Assembly (NCBI GenBank): GCA_017309275.1 | Contig: JAFKLT010000034.1 | Location: forward strand, 1 to 64,000 | DNA length: 64,000 nt | Direction of reading: 5' to 3' | Source: Sphingomonadales bacterium | Lineage (GTDB): Bacteria; Pseudomonadota; Alphaproteobacteria; Sphingomonadales; Sphingomonadaceae | In this document: piece after piece, positions 18,255 to 27,109 of the stretch | How positions within the stretch are numbered: position 1 is the stretch's first letter | Layout: each line of letters begins with the position of its first letter | Notes under the pieces: model-generated | Databases searched by the model: none | Told to the model about the DNA's origin: nothing | The model's input: only the letters and a program-made list of their open reading frames with translations | Translations under genes and position numbers: made by a program

Positions 18255-18284
18255 AAGGGCGCCCGACAAATGCCGGACGCCCTT
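18255..18284 (-). terminator. Terminator-like hairpin after the lipoprotein gene
   Basis: Arms AAGGGCG (18255-18261) and CGCCCTT (18278-18284), with additional inner pairing, lie between the lipoprotein stop (18329) and uppP. Read on the minus strand the hairpin is followed by TTTCG, so it is an imperfect intrinsic terminator. Confidence 0.55.
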
Positions 18285-18328
18285 GTCCTTCGCGAAACCT
18301 ACGCAGCGCAGGCCGATTTTGCCAGCGG

Positions 18329-19219
18329 CTATTTGAACCGTGCGTCGCACGCCTTCAGCACATTGGCCGGCGGGCCGAGGTTGAGCGCCTGCGCGATCAG
18401 CTTTTTGGGGCTGGTCGCGAGTTCGACGTCGGGAATGACCTTTGCCGCCTCCAGCTTCTTCTGCACCGCCTTGGCCGTATCGCCTTCGGCGCCGGTCAGT
18501 TCGCGGAACAGGCCGACGCTGAAGCTGCACGCCGCCACCGCCTGGCCGTCGTCGGCGGGCAGGGTGACCGCGGTGTTCGCCGCCGCCTTTGGATAATCCT
18601 TGACGCAAGCCTCGGTCAGCGGCCCGACCGCGCCCGAAGAAATCGCCCACTGGATCTGCGACGCCATCGCGTTCTGTGCCGCCGCAAGGCCGCCGTCCTG
18701 GCCCGCCGCGGCTATCAGGAAATAGGAGGATTGCGGGTTGGTCAGCACCTTTTTCTGGATCGCCGCGATATCGACATTGCCGTCGCCAAAGGCGGAAGCG
18801 ACCGCGACCGCGGCGCAGGCGGCGGGTTTGGTCTTGGGATCCTCGGGCAGTTTCGGCAGCGGTTCGGCGTCACCGAGCGCATAGGCCGCCTTGCAATTGT
18901 TCAGCGTCGCGAGCCAGTTGCCGCCCGCCAGCGTTGCCTGGATGTCGCCGAGCAGCGCCTTGCCCTTCGCATCGTCGAGCCCGGTGGCGCTGAAGAAGTC
19001 GGTCGCGTTGACCATCTTTTGCAGCAGCTCCTGCCGCCGCTTCTGTTCGGCAGCATCCTTGTCGCCGCCCGCCGCCGTGTAGGCGAGCGCCGCGCGGCCG
19101 CACAGCGTTGCGCGTTCGGCGGCATCCTTCGGCAATCCATGTAGATCCGCGGGTGTATTGTCGCACCCCGCAAGCAGCATCGACACCGCGACCAGCGCGG
19201 TCATTCCCCCATATCGCAT
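18329..19219 (-). CDS. Lipoprotein of unknown function
   Basis: 296-aa protein with a lipoprotein signal: MRYGGMTALVAVSMLLAGC, lipobox LAGC with Cys19 as the lipidated residue, followed by DN. The rest is helical and Ala-rich, with several cysteines in the mature part (LCGRA, NNCKAA, AACAAV, EACVKD, AACSFS, KACDARF) that could form disulfides. I chose the ATG at 19219 because it starts the signal peptide. It is preceded by a gap to the epimerase gene and followed by a terminator-like hairpin. No family recognised. Anchored in the outer or inner membrane on the periplasmic side. Confidence 0.75.
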   Translation of the reverse strand: MRYGGMTALVAVSMLLAGCDNTPADLHGLPKDAAERATLCGRAALAYTAAGGDKDAAEQKRRQELLQKMVNATDFFSATGLDDAKGKALLGDIQATLAGGNWLATLNNCKAAYALGDAEPLPKLPEDPKTKPAACAAVAVASAFGDGNVDIAAIQKKVLTNPQSSYFLIAAAGQDGGLAAAQNAMASQIQWAISSGAVGPLTEACVKDYPKAAANTAVTLPADDGQAVAACSFSVGLFRELTGAEGDTAKAVQKKLEAAKVIPDVELATSPKKLIAQALNLGPPANVLKACDARFK

Positions 19220-19304
19220 CAGCGTCCCCCGCCAATAAAGATGCGACCCGCCGAAAGGCGTAGCAGCTTTTTCGGGATTCGCCAGTGCGCCGGGGGATGG
19301 AGTG

Positions 19305-20237
19305 TCAGGCGGTCTGCGCGAACCGTCCGTTGCGGCGATACTGGACGAGCCAGCCGTCGGCGACCGAGGCAAGCGATGCCGGCGTGATGCCGAGCCGGGC
19401 GAGCCCCGCCGCCTTGTCCGCGACGACATTATCGCGCTGCAGCATCAGCCATTGATCCTTGGTGATCGGCGCGCCGGGCGCCCAGCCGAGGCCGGTCGCG
19501 AGCGCCGCCGACACCATGTCGGGAAGCTCGACGAACAGGGGTTGGCGCCCCGTCGCCTCGGCAATCCACCGTTGCAGCTCGATCATCGTCAATACCTGCG
19601 GCCCGCCGAGTTCGAAGGTCTTGCCGGCGGCATCGGCATCGAGCGCGGCGACCACGGCATCGGCGACGTCGCCGACATAGACCGGCTGAAGCTTCGTCTT
19701 CGGCGCGATTACCGGGATCGCGGGCAGGAAGCGGATCAGGCCGGCGAAACGGTTGATGAAATGATCTTCGCGCCCGAACAGGATCGAGGGGCGCAGGATC
19801 GCCGCCGACGGAAAGGCCTTGCGCACGGCCAGTTCGCCGTCGCCCTTGCTGCGGCCATAGGCCGAGGGCGCTTCGCTGTCGGCGCCGATGGCCGAGACAT
19901 GGACGAGCGTGCCGACGCTGGCTGCCTTGGCCGCCGCCGCGACATGGCCCGCACCGTCGGCCTGCACCGCATACATGTCGTCGAATGCGCCGACGAGATT
20001 GATCACGGCGTCGCTGCCCGCGACGACGCGCGCGACGCTGGCGGGATCGCGAACATCGGCGGCGGCGAACTGCGTCTGGCCAAGCCCGCCGAGCGGCTTC
20101 AGGAACACCGCCTTGCGCGGTTCGCGTTCAGCAACGCGGACGCGTGCGCCGCGCGCGAGCAGCCGCTGGACGACATAGCGACCAAGGAAGCCGCCGCCGC
20201 CCAGTACGGTGATCAATTGTCCGTCCAGCTTTTGCAT
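19305..20237 (-). CDS. NAD(P)-binding protein, complex I NDUFA9-like
   Basis: Atypical short-chain dehydrogenase/epimerase of 310 aa. Rossmann motif: ITVLGGGGFLGRYVVQRLLARGARVRV at the N-terminus. The middle has VHVSAIGADSEAPSAYGRSKGDGELAV, where a catalytic Tyr-x3-Lys is replaced by YGRSK, and ILRPSILFGREDHFINRF. These are typical of NDUFA9-like proteins found in alphaproteobacteria, which bind NADPH and associate with complex I. I chose ATG 20237 with AGGCGGA upstream; an in-frame upstream extension reads into a basic stretch near the tRNA. Last left-flank gene before tRNA-Leu. Confidence 0.85.
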   Translation of the reverse strand: MQKLDGQLITVLGGGGFLGRYVVQRLLARGARVRVAEREPRKAVFLKPLGGLGQTQFAAADVRDPASVARVVAGSDAVINLVGAFDDMYAVQADGAGHVAAAAKAASVGTLVHVSAIGADSEAPSAYGRSKGDGELAVRKAFPSAAILRPSILFGREDHFINRFAGLIRFLPAIPVIAPKTKLQPVYVGDVADAVVAALDADAAGKTFELGGPQVLTMIELQRWIAEATGRQPLFVELPDMVSAALATGLGWAPGAPITKDQWLMLQRDNVVADKAAGLARLGITPASLASVADGWLVQYRRNGRFAQTA

Positions 20238-20438
20238 GATGTCCGCCTGTATCCGATTCTCTGTGCGCGCGCCGCGGCGCCGAATGCGCTTCCCCATGCC
20301 GCGAAGCGCCGCGCGGGGCAAGGGGGAGGGCGGGCGCAGCGACGCGAAACCGTGCCTCGGCAAATAAAATTGCGCAAGGCGTGGCAGCGCAGTTGACAAG
20401 CGGACCGCCGCGCCGCTAAGCGCCCGCTCCTACCCCGT

Positions 20439-20525
20439 GCCCAGATGGCGGAATTGGTAGACGCACCAGCTTCAGGTGCTGGCGATCGCAAGGTCGTGGA
20501 GGTTCGAGTCCTCTTCTGGGCACCA
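20439..20525 (+). tRNA. tRNA-Leu (anticodon CAG)
   Basis: Complete cloverleaf, 87 nt including an encoded CCA. The acceptor arm GCCCAGA pairs with TCTGGGC, the anticodon stem CCAGC pairs with GCTGG around loop TTCAGGT (anticodon CAG), there is a long variable arm as in class II tRNAs, and the T-loop is GGTTCGAGTCC. Its 3' end is the integration site of the island that follows. Confidence 0.97.
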
Positions 20526-20528
20526 TTT
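20506..20528. other. attL: island attachment site at the tRNA-Leu 3' end
   Basis: GAGTCCTCTTCTGG-G-CACCATTT spans the T-stem, acceptor 3' strand, CCA and three bases beyond. The same sequence minus one G is found at 61368-61389. The integration left an intact tRNA gene on this side. Confidence 0.85.
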
Positions 20529-20640
20529 ACCCTTCTCATGACATCCAAGAACCCTTGAAAAAATGGCAGAAATCTGCCATTTTCTCCTTGGTTCTGTCTT
20601 GTGCTGTCCGGAGAAATATCACTCCATCTCGGCAAAAAAC

Positions 20641-20685
20641 GGGTCACGATACGGGTCACGCTTCAGGTGCCCGAATTGGTGACCC
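20641..20685. repeat. GGGTCAC repeats inside the left island end
   Basis: GGGTCAC at 20641-20647 and 20653-20659 (12 bases apart) and an inverted copy GTGACCC at 20679-20685. A similar pair with the same 12-base spacing occurs at the right end. Candidate integrase arm-type or excision-factor sites; no binding evidence. Confidence 0.5.
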
Positions 20686-20748
20686 AATCGCCATGGATTG
20701 AGTAGCGATTCCTCCGACCGTCGAGGCGGTCAGCAGAGGAGTTGTTAG

Positions 20749-21966
20749 ATGGCGTTGAGCGATGTTCGCCTTCGGGCGCTGAAGCCCCGAGACAAGGCGT
20801 ATAAGGTTCCGGATGCCGACGGGCTATATATTGAAGTTCGCACATCGGGAGCCAAGCTGTGGCGCTTTCGCTACTGCTACCTCGGCAAGGAGAGTCGCAT
20901 CTCGCTTGGCAGCTATCCCGAAATCGGATTGGCCTCGGCTAGAAGAAAGCGCGATGAGGCACGGCAGCAGCTTGCCGAGGGTCTCGATCCCGCCACAGAG
21001 CGTAGGCGTGAAAAGCTGACCGCCGCTTTTAAGGCTGCCAACAGCTTTGGTGATGTTGCCAAGGAATATATCGAGAAGATGGTCGCCGATGGACGCGCCG
21101 AAACGACGACCGTGAAAGCGAACTGGCTTCTAGCTCAATTGAAGCCGATTGCCGCGATGCCGGTTGCCGACGTCAAGCCGATCGAGGTGCTTGCCGCGCT
21201 TAAAACGCTTGAGGCCCGGGGCAAACGCGAGACCGCGCGCCGTTGCCGGTCATTCGCGAGCCGCGTTTTCCGCTATGCGGTGGCGACCGGGCGAGGCGAG
21301 GTCGATCCGACATCGGTGTTGCGAGGTGCCCTCGCGTCACCCAGAGTTACGCATCACGCGGCCATACTCGAGCCGGCAGGTGTCGGCGAACTTTTGCGGT
21401 CTATAGACGCCTATTCGGGAAATGCGATCACGCGCATCGCATGTCAAATCGCGCCGCATGTGATGATGAGACCCGGCGAGTTGCGACAAGCGATGTGGAC
21501 CGAGATCGACATGACGACGGCAATCTGGACGGTGCCGCCAGAGCGCATGAAAATGCGGCGTCCGCATGCCGTGCCCCTGTCGCGGCAGGTTCTCGGCTTT
21601 CTCGAGGAGTTGCGTGAGCTGACCGGCCCCGATGGTTTCGTCTTTCCGGCGTTTCACACGTCGAAACGGCCGATGAGCGAGAATACGATCAACCAGGCTT
21701 TCCGGCGCATGGGCTATGCGACCGGCGAGGTGACGGCACATGGGCTACGGACAACAGCTTCGTCGTTGTTGAATGAAAGCGGAAAATGGAGTCCGGACGC
21801 AATCGAACGTTCGCTTGCTCACGCCGATCCGAACGCCGTGCGCGGGATCTATAATCGCGGACGCTATTGGGATGAGCGGGTCGCGATGCATCAATGGTGG
21901 AGCGACTATCTCGATGCACTTCGCGACAGCAAAATGGATCAGGCTAAGTCGCTTATGGCGGCGTGA
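20749..21966 (+). CDS. P4-type tyrosine integrase
   Basis: Site-specific recombinase of 405 aa that inserts and excises the island at tRNA-Leu. It has an N-terminal DUF4102 arm-binding domain (about 1-85: DADGLYIEVRTSGAKLWRFRY, LGSYPEIGLASARRKRDEAR), a core-binding domain (about 100-190), and a catalytic domain with Arg241 (MRPGELRQAMW), His331-x2-Arg334 (HGLRTTASSLLNE), His358 and the nucleophile Tyr368 (RGIYNR). It starts 223 bases from the tRNA end and reads into the island, as usual for this class. All catalytic residues are present, so it is probably active. Confidence 0.95.
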   Translation: MALSDVRLRALKPRDKAYKVPDADGLYIEVRTSGAKLWRFRYCYLGKESRISLGSYPEIGLASARRKRDEARQQLAEGLDPATERRREKLTAAFKAANSFGDVAKEYIEKMVADGRAETTTVKANWLLAQLKPIAAMPVADVKPIEVLAALKTLEARGKRETARRCRSFASRVFRYAVATGRGEVDPTSVLRGALASPRVTHHAAILEPAGVGELLRSIDAYSGNAITRIACQIAPHVMMRPGELRQAMWTEIDMTTAIWTVPPERMKMRRPHAVPLSRQVLGFLEELRELTGPDGFVFPAFHTSKRPMSENTINQAFRRMGYATGEVTAHGLRTTASSLLNESGKWSPDAIERSLAHADPNAVRGIYNRGRYWDERVAMHQWWSDYLDALRDSKMDQAKSLMAA

Positions 21967-22475
21967 TGGTGCGAGTGATTGTTGAGCGTGTCCATGCGGG
22001 GCGCGGCCTCAAATGAGCGCACACTGGCGGCGGCAGGCGCCGCCAGAGGTCGCGCGTTGACACGGTTGGCCGCGCAGCGCTCTTGTCTCGCTTCTTGCCG
22101 CCGCGGGCGCGCGGCCCTTGCGGCGGGTAAACAGCGCAGGGCGCTGTTCCGGGCGCGGCTTCGCCACCCCCGACCCGCCACCGGTCCGCGCACGCCGCGG
22201 CGCCTGCGGCTGCGACAAGGGCGCGTTTATTCTCCGATATTGACGCCGCGCTAAAGCGCAGCGGCATTGTTTTTGGGCCGGCCACGGACAGCGTGGCAGT
22301 CGGCGCACGGCTGTGGGACCGCGCGGCCGGTGCGCAAGCCGGGTCTTCGCCCCAGCTCCTCCACTGCGTTGCGGCCCTGCGGGTGCGTCCCGTCCTTGGG
22401 CGCGGTCCCGTCGCCTTTCCTCGCCGCCCGCCCCGCCGTCCGGGGCCGGGTGTGGTTGAAGGAAGGAAGAAAGTC
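21967..22475 (+). promoter_or_regulatory. Long GC-rich untranslated leader before the ParB-like gene
   Basis: This 509-base stretch has no gene I can support. Its last 120 bases resemble the leaders before the DUF736 gene and before ardC: a box CTCCTCCACTGCGTTGCGGC near 22356-22379 recurs with 20 of 24 matches at 24957-24980, and the part just before the ATG (about 22389-22475) aligns loosely with 26121-26215. Function unknown; it may hold a shared promoter or a structured 5' leader. Confidence 0.35.
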
Positions 22476-24290
22476 ATGAAGCTCGATTTTATCCCGATGG
22501 ACAAACTGTCGATTGCCGCGACCAACATGCGAGGGAAGGGCAAAGACCCCGATGTGTCGGACCTGCTCCCCAGCGTTCGCGCGCGGGGGGTCATCGTTCC
22601 GCTGCTTGTCCGGCCCGGTCCTGTCCCGAGCAACGTCGAGGGATGTGCGGAAGGCCGTTTCGAGATCGTCGCGGGTCGTCGGCGCTTTACCGCCGTGAAC
22701 GCCGTGGCGCGCGAGGGCGGGGCGGTGCAGCCGATTCCCTGTGCGATCCTCGACGAGGGCGACGATGCCGATGCGCTCGAAGCGTCGATGCTCGAAAATC
22801 TCGCACGGGTGCAGCCCGACGAGGTCAGCCAGTGGGAAGCCTTTGTCGCGCTGGTCAAGGCAGGGCGCTCGGTCGAGGATGTCGCGGACAGCTTCGGGTT
22901 TGAGCCGGGCACCGTGAAGCGCATCCTTGCGCTCGGCAATCTCTTGCCGCGCATCCGCACCCTCTATCGCGGCGGGCAGATCGACGTGAACACGGTGCGC
23001 CATCTGACCCTCGCGTCGAAAAGCCAGCAGAAGGCTTGGCTGGCGCTGTTTGATGATGAGGCCGCATACTGCCCGACCGGCCACCAGCTCAAAGCTTGGC
23101 TGTTTGGCGGCAGTGCCATCGCGGTGACCCATGCCCTGTTCGATGTTGCCGCCACCAAGCTTGCCATCGTGTCGGACCTGTTCGGCGAGGACAGTTTCTT
23201 TGCCGACAGCGATGCGTTCTGGTCGGCGCAGATGGACGCCATAGAAGCGCGCAAGGCGGATTATCTCGAAGCCGGATGGTCCAACGTCGAGATCATGCCG
23301 CGCGGCGAGTGGTTCCGCTCATGGGATCATGTTCATGCGGGCAAGCGCAAGGGCGGCCGCGTCTATGTCGAGGTCCGCGATAGCGGCGAGGTCAGCTTCC
23401 ACGAAGGTTATGTCACCACCAAAGAAGCGAAGCGGCTGTCGAGCGGCGACGACGGTAACGGCGGCACGGTACCCGAGAAGCCGAGCCGTCCCGAGGTATC
23501 GGGTCCGCTCAATGCCTATATCGACCTTCATCGCCATGCGGCAGTGCGCGCCGATCTGGTGGGCCATTCCGGGGTCGCGCTGCGCGCAATGCTCGCGCAT
23601 GTCATCGCAGGTTCGGCCCTGTGGCGGGTCGATACCGAGGCGCAGTGGACGCCGAAGGAAGATATCGCCGAGAGCGTCGAAACCTGCTCTGCGGAAACAG
23701 CGTTCGACACCAAGCGCCGCGCGGTGCTTGCGGTGCTCGGCTTCGACGAGGATGCGCCGACGGTCACTCGTGAGGGTCTTCACCGACCCCCTTTTGCGCC
23801 GCTGTTCGCGCGGCTGCTGGAATTGCCCGATCCGGTGGTGATGGAGATCATCGCGATCGTCATGGGCGAGACCTTGCAGGCGGGCAGCGAGGCGGTCGAA
23901 ATGATCGGTGTTCACCTCGGCACCGACATGCGCCAGCACTGGCAAGCCGACGCGGCGTTCTTCGACCAGCTGCGCGACCGCGAAGTGCTGCTCGCCATCA
24001 CCGGCGAGGTTGCGGGCGAGGAGGTCGCGGCAGCGAACGCCGGTGAGAAGGCCAAGGCATTGAAGGCGATTATCGCGGACTGCCTTGCCGGTACCAACGG
24101 TCGGGCCAAGGTCGAACCGTGGGTGCCGCGGTGGATGGCATTCCCGCCGGCCGCCTACACAACTCGCGGCGGGGTCGGCAGCGTGACGGCGGCGGCGCGG
24201 GTGCGATACGCGCTTGCCGCAGACGTGGCTGCCAATCCTGCCGAGGACTTGGAACCACCCGCTAGTCAGGAGCAGCGGCTGGCAGCGTGA
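22476..24290 (+). CDS. ParB/Spo0J-family nuclease-domain protein
   Basis: 604-aa ParB-like DNA-binding protein of the kind carried by alphaproteobacterial plasmids and integrative elements. The N-terminal ParB domain (about 1-120) has FEIVAGRRRFTAVN (the GxRRxxA-type box) and ASMLENLARVQPDEVSQWEAF. The central helix-turn-helix is RSVEDVADSFGFEPGTVKRILALGNLL. The long C-terminal half (about 200-604) is of the kind seen in these element-borne ParB proteins. I chose ATG 22476 (GGAAGGAAGAAAG upstream). No ParA is adjacent, so a classical partition role is doubtful; it may act in regulation or in maintenance of the excised circle. Followed by a strong terminator. Confidence 0.85.
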   Translation: MKLDFIPMDKLSIAATNMRGKGKDPDVSDLLPSVRARGVIVPLLVRPGPVPSNVEGCAEGRFEIVAGRRRFTAVNAVAREGGAVQPIPCAILDEGDDADALEASMLENLARVQPDEVSQWEAFVALVKAGRSVEDVADSFGFEPGTVKRILALGNLLPRIRTLYRGGQIDVNTVRHLTLASKSQQKAWLALFDDEAAYCPTGHQLKAWLFGGSAIAVTHALFDVAATKLAIVSDLFGEDSFFADSDAFWSAQMDAIEARKADYLEAGWSNVEIMPRGEWFRSWDHVHAGKRKGGRVYVEVRDSGEVSFHEGYVTTKEAKRLSSGDDGNGGTVPEKPSRPEVSGPLNAYIDLHRHAAVRADLVGHSGVALRAMLAHVIAGSALWRVDTEAQWTPKEDIAESVETCSAETAFDTKRRAVLAVLGFDEDAPTVTREGLHRPPFAPLFARLLELPDPVVMEIIAIVMGETLQAGSEAVEMIGVHLGTDMRQHWQADAAFFDQLRDREVLLAITGEVAGEEVAAANAGEKAKALKAIIADCLAGTNGRAKVEPWVPRWMAFPPAAYTTRGGVGSVTAAARVRYALAADVAANPAEDLEPPASQEQRLAA

Positions 24291-24297
24291 TCGTTAC

Positions 24298-24329
24298 GAG
24301 CGGGCGGCCACGGTCGCCCGCTCATTTTT
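24298..24329 (+). terminator. Intrinsic terminator of the ParB-like gene
   Basis: Perfect 9-bp stem GAGCGGGCG / CGCCCGCTC with an 8-base loop, followed by ATTTTTC, starting 7 bases after the stop codon. A second hairpin (9-bp stem, TTT loop) lies at 24344-24364. Confidence 0.9.
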
Positions 24330-25066
24330 CCGCCGGATGATGGCGCGCCGACTTTGTCGGCGCGGCGTTGTCATTTTTGGCGCGCCGCTGCCGCAAGCGG
24401 CAACGGCGCGCGAAGGGCCAAAAGAAGAGGGCGGCGCGAAGACCAGCTTCGCACCGCCCCACAACGATGAACGCTTTCGCAAACCATCGCCCCCACCGCC
24501 GAACGATCACATGGGTCGCTAAGCAACCGTCCGGTAGAAGATCATGTTGCCCCCGCATTGCCCGCGGCGGGGCAGGAGTTATTGTACGAATCCGCCAAAA
24601 CCACCCGTCGATGCGTAACAATCATCGTCAAAATGCCGCCCGGACTGTTCAGATGTGGGACTCGGGCCCTTCGAGCGCGAGAATTGATCCGTATAGGCAG
24701 GGTCGCGAGCTTCGTGGCGCGGTGGGCCTTCCAATTCTGCGGAATTGTGTTGGTAGCGTTATCGATGAACCCTTTCCGCACCCTTCCACACCGGCAGCCC
24801 TGTCGTCTCGAATTCGACCCAGGACCATCCCCGGCGACGGGCGATTTGACCTGGACCGGCGCGGCGCCCCGCGAAAGTACGGCGGCGCGATTATTTCCCC
24901 GCGTGCTGCGCACGCTCCTCGCGGCCGCTTCGCTCTCAAATAGTCGCGCCGCCGCACTCCTCCGCTTTGCTGCGGCCCTGACGGGTTCGCGGAGCGCCTC
25001 ATGCACCGGTCCCTGGTCCGCCCATGTCGCAGGGATGGTCCCGCGGCATTTTCAAGGAGACGACCA
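24330..25066. other. Non-coding stretch between the ParB-like and DUF736 genes
   Basis: About 740 bases with no convincing gene in either direction; the open frames here have no ribosome site or recognisable protein. It contains the hairpin at 24344-24364 (stem CGCGCCGAC), a GC-rich inverted region up to about 24420, and at 24957-24980 a box shared with the ParB leader. The last 100 bases are probably the leader of the DUF736 gene. Confidence 0.5.
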
Positions 25067-25390
25067 ATGGCAGCTATCGGCTTTGTGAACGGCACCATCG
25101 AAAAAGGCTTCGTGGGCCAGCTCAAAACCCTCTCGATCCGCGCCGCGATCGAGATCCGACCCAACCCCTCGAAGAACGGCGACGTCCAGCCCGACTACCG
25201 GGTCTATTCCGAAGGCGTCGAAATCGGGGCCGGTTGGATCCGCATCGGCGAAACATCGGGCAAGCCGTTCGTGTCGCTGACGCTGGCGGCACCCGAGTTC
25301 GGGCCGCGCCGGATCTACGCCAACCTCGGCCGCGCCGCCGGCCAGGACAGCGACGACGCCTATGCGATCATCTGGAATCCCGACAACTGA
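25067..25390 (+). CDS. DUF736-family protein
   Basis: 107-aa soluble protein typical of alphaproteobacterial conjugative and integrative elements. Family features: start AAIGFVNGTIEKGFVGQLKTLSI, then IRPNPSKNGDVQPDYRVYSEGVEIGAGW, and the end FGPRRIYANLGRAAGQDSDDAYAIIWNP. AAGGAGA lies 7 bases upstream of the ATG at 25067. Function unknown in the family. It sits with ParB, AlpA and ArdC homologues, as on other sphingomonad elements, and is followed by a strong hairpin terminator. Confidence 0.92.
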   Translation: MAAIGFVNGTIEKGFVGQLKTLSIRAAIEIRPNPSKNGDVQPDYRVYSEGVEIGAGWIRIGETSGKPFVSLTLAAPEFGPRRIYANLGRAAGQDSDDAYAIIWNPDN

Positions 25391-25401
25391 AGCTAGGTCC
25401 A

Positions 25402-25430
25402 CCCCGCGCCGCCTCGGCGGCGCGGGGCTT
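25402..25430. terminator. Hairpin terminator between DUF736 gene and alpA-like gene
   Basis: Perfect 12-bp stem CCCCGCGCCGCC / GGCGGCGCGGGG with a 2-base loop (25402-25427) followed by CTTT. It lies between two convergent genes and may stop transcription from both sides. Confidence 0.8.
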
Positions 25431-25445
25431 TGCCGGCCTGGGCTT

Positions 25446-25667
25446 TCAGGCGGCTTCGCGCTTGAGATCGGCTATGGTGAACGATTGCGGATTGCGCAGC
25501 CACAATTCAACTTCGCCCGCGCGCCAGCCGCAGCAGCGCTCGGCAAGCTTGTGCTGCGTCGGAAAGGTCCCGGCGGCGATCTTGCGGTAGAGGGTGGCGC
25601 GGCTGAGGCCGGTCAGGTCGAGCACTTCATTGAGGCGCATGAGGCGGAGGGGGGATTGAAATGCCAT
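25446..25667 (-). CDS. AlpA-family helix-turn-helix regulator / candidate excision factor
   Basis: 73-aa DNA-binding protein of the AlpA/MerR-like excisionase fold: LRLMRLNEVLDLTGLSRATLYRKIAAGTFPTQHKLAERCCGWRAGEVELWL, i.e. helix-turn-helix (12-30) then the short wing with Trp and the GWRxxEVxxWL ending. In P4-like elements AlpA activates the integrase or aids excision. Here it is the only small DNA-binding protein that could be a recombination directionality factor. It is convergent with the DUF736 gene, with a hairpin between. Confidence 0.88.
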   Translation of the reverse strand: MAFQSPLRLMRLNEVLDLTGLSRATLYRKIAAGTFPTQHKLAERCCGWRAGEVELWLRNPQSFTIADLKREAA

Positions 25668-26215
25668 GCTGTTCTACTCCATCTGTTGAACGAATTTGCG
25701 TCGACACGAGATAAAGAAAGCATGACGGGTGCTAACGTCAACACCGCAGAAAACCGCCATTTCTGGCGTAGTGCGCTGGCGTAGGGCTGTGGGTATCCGC
25801 CGGTATCTATGGGGACTTCCTGGCAGTTGCGGCGTAGGCTGAAATTTTCTGTCTCATGAGGTCTCGTCGTCAGTCGCATCCGTCTGATGAGGCCGTCGGC
25901 GACGGCCGCGTCCGCAAATGACGCGCCGTGACCGGCGCGGACATTTTCCGATTCGTTGCTGGTGGGGCGCCGTTGGCGCGCATGCGGTCGCCGCTGCGCG
26001 GCGGCGTTGGTCTGTCCCGGCACGGCGGGGGCAGGGTGGGCGTCACTCGCCTCTAGCCCCGCCCGGTCGGGCCGCAACCCGCGTGCCGCGGGTCCTTCTC
26101 TCCGTTCCGGTCCTGCGGATGCAGCCCGTCCGATGATGCGGGCCTGCCGGCTCCTTCCTGCCGCCCACCCCGCCCCCTTCCGGGCCGGGGTGCGGTGGCT
26201 GGAAGGAGAGAGGAT
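25668..26215. other. Non-coding leader region before ardC
   Basis: 548 bases with no supportable gene. The first 150 bases hold the promoter side of the alpA-like gene. The remainder is GC-rich and ends in a leader (about 26121-26215, with CCCGTCC, GCCGCCCACCCC and GGCCGGGGTG blocks, then GGAAGGAGAG) that resembles the leader of the ParB-like gene. No tRNA or CRISPR seen. Confidence 0.45.
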
Positions 26216-27109
26216 ATGCGTGCCGAAAGGATCGAACGGGCGAGCCTCTATTCGGAGGTCACGAACCGGATCATCGCAGAATTGGAAGAAGGGCGGCTGC
26301 CATGGGTGCAGCCTTGGGACAGCGCGGCGAGCGGTTGCACGATGCCGCAGAACGCGGGAACGGCGCGGCGCTATTCGGGGATCAACGTGCTAATCCTGTG
26401 GGCCGAGGTCGTCGCCAAGGGCTATGCGTCACAGCGTTGGCTCACCTACCGGCAGGCCGAGGCTGCGGGCGGCAACGTCCGGCGCGGCGAGAAGGGCACA
26501 GTCATCTGTTATGCTGACCGCTTTACGCCGAAGGCCGAAGCCGACGCCGCGCGCGGTGAAGACCGCGCAGTGCGGCAGGTGGCATTTCTGAAACGCTTTG
26601 TCGTCTTCAACGTCGATCAGTGCGAAGGACTGCCCGCCGATACCATCGCGCCGATGGTCAGCACCGATCCGGTGCTTGCCATCACCGAGGCCGATGCGCT
26701 CATCGCCGCGACCGGCGCGCGCGTGAACATCGGCGGCGGTGAGGCCTTTTACAGTCCGAGCCATGACTTTGTGCAGGTGCCGCCGCAGGCGGCCTTTCAC
26801 GAACCGATCAATTGGTATCGAACCGCGCTTCACGAGCTAGGCCATTGGACCGGTCACACCAGCCGATTGGACCGCGAACAGAAGGGCGGGTTTGGTTCGG
26901 AATCCTATGCCAAGGAAGAGCTGGTCGTGGAGATGGCGGCGGCGTTCACTTGTGCATCGCTCGGCATCGCCCCGACCGTCCGGCATTCGGACTATATCGC
27001 ATCTTGGCTGTCGGTGCTGCAGAACGACGAGAAAGCAATTTTTCGCGCCGCCAGCCAAGCGACCAGGGCGAGCGATTTCCTGCTCGCCTTCGCGGGAGGC
27101 GACCAATGA
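26216..27109 (+). CDS. ardC: ArdC-like antirestriction protein
   Basis: 297-aa protein with two domains: an N-terminal ssDNA-binding region (DUF1738; about 8-130, including LPWVQPWDS, YSGINVLILWAEVVAKGYASQRWLTYRQA and RRGEKGTVICYAD) and a C-terminal zincin-like metallopeptidase with His206-Glu207-x2-His210 (HELGHWTGHTSRLDR). The known relative ArdC of IncW plasmids protects incoming single-stranded DNA from restriction. It has a strong ribosome site (GGAAGGAGAGAGG) and its stop overlaps the next gene by 4 bases. It fits an element that moves as single strands through TraA. Confidence 0.93.
   Translation: MRAERIERASLYSEVTNRIIAELEEGRLPWVQPWDSAASGCTMPQNAGTARRYSGINVLILWAEVVAKGYASQRWLTYRQAEAAGGNVRRGEKGTVICYADRFTPKAEADAARGEDRAVRQVAFLKRFVVFNVDQCEGLPADTIAPMVSTDPVLAITEADALIAATGARVNIGGGEAFYSPSHDFVQVPPQAAFHEPINWYRTALHELGHWTGHTSRLDREQKGGFGSESYAKEELVVEMAAAFTCASLGIAPTVRHSDYIASWLSVLQNDEKAIFRAASQATRASDFLLAFAGGDQ

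Noticed and set aside
24542..25088. Open frames of 150-176 codons on both strands between the ParB-like and DUF736 genes
   Set aside because: Neither has a ribosome site, signal or family resemblance, and they overlap one another and the DUF736 leader. Treated as non-coding.
25613..26077. A 154-codon minus-strand frame over the alpA-like promoter region
   Set aside because: Arg/Ala-rich random composition; it overlaps the well-supported alpA-like gene.
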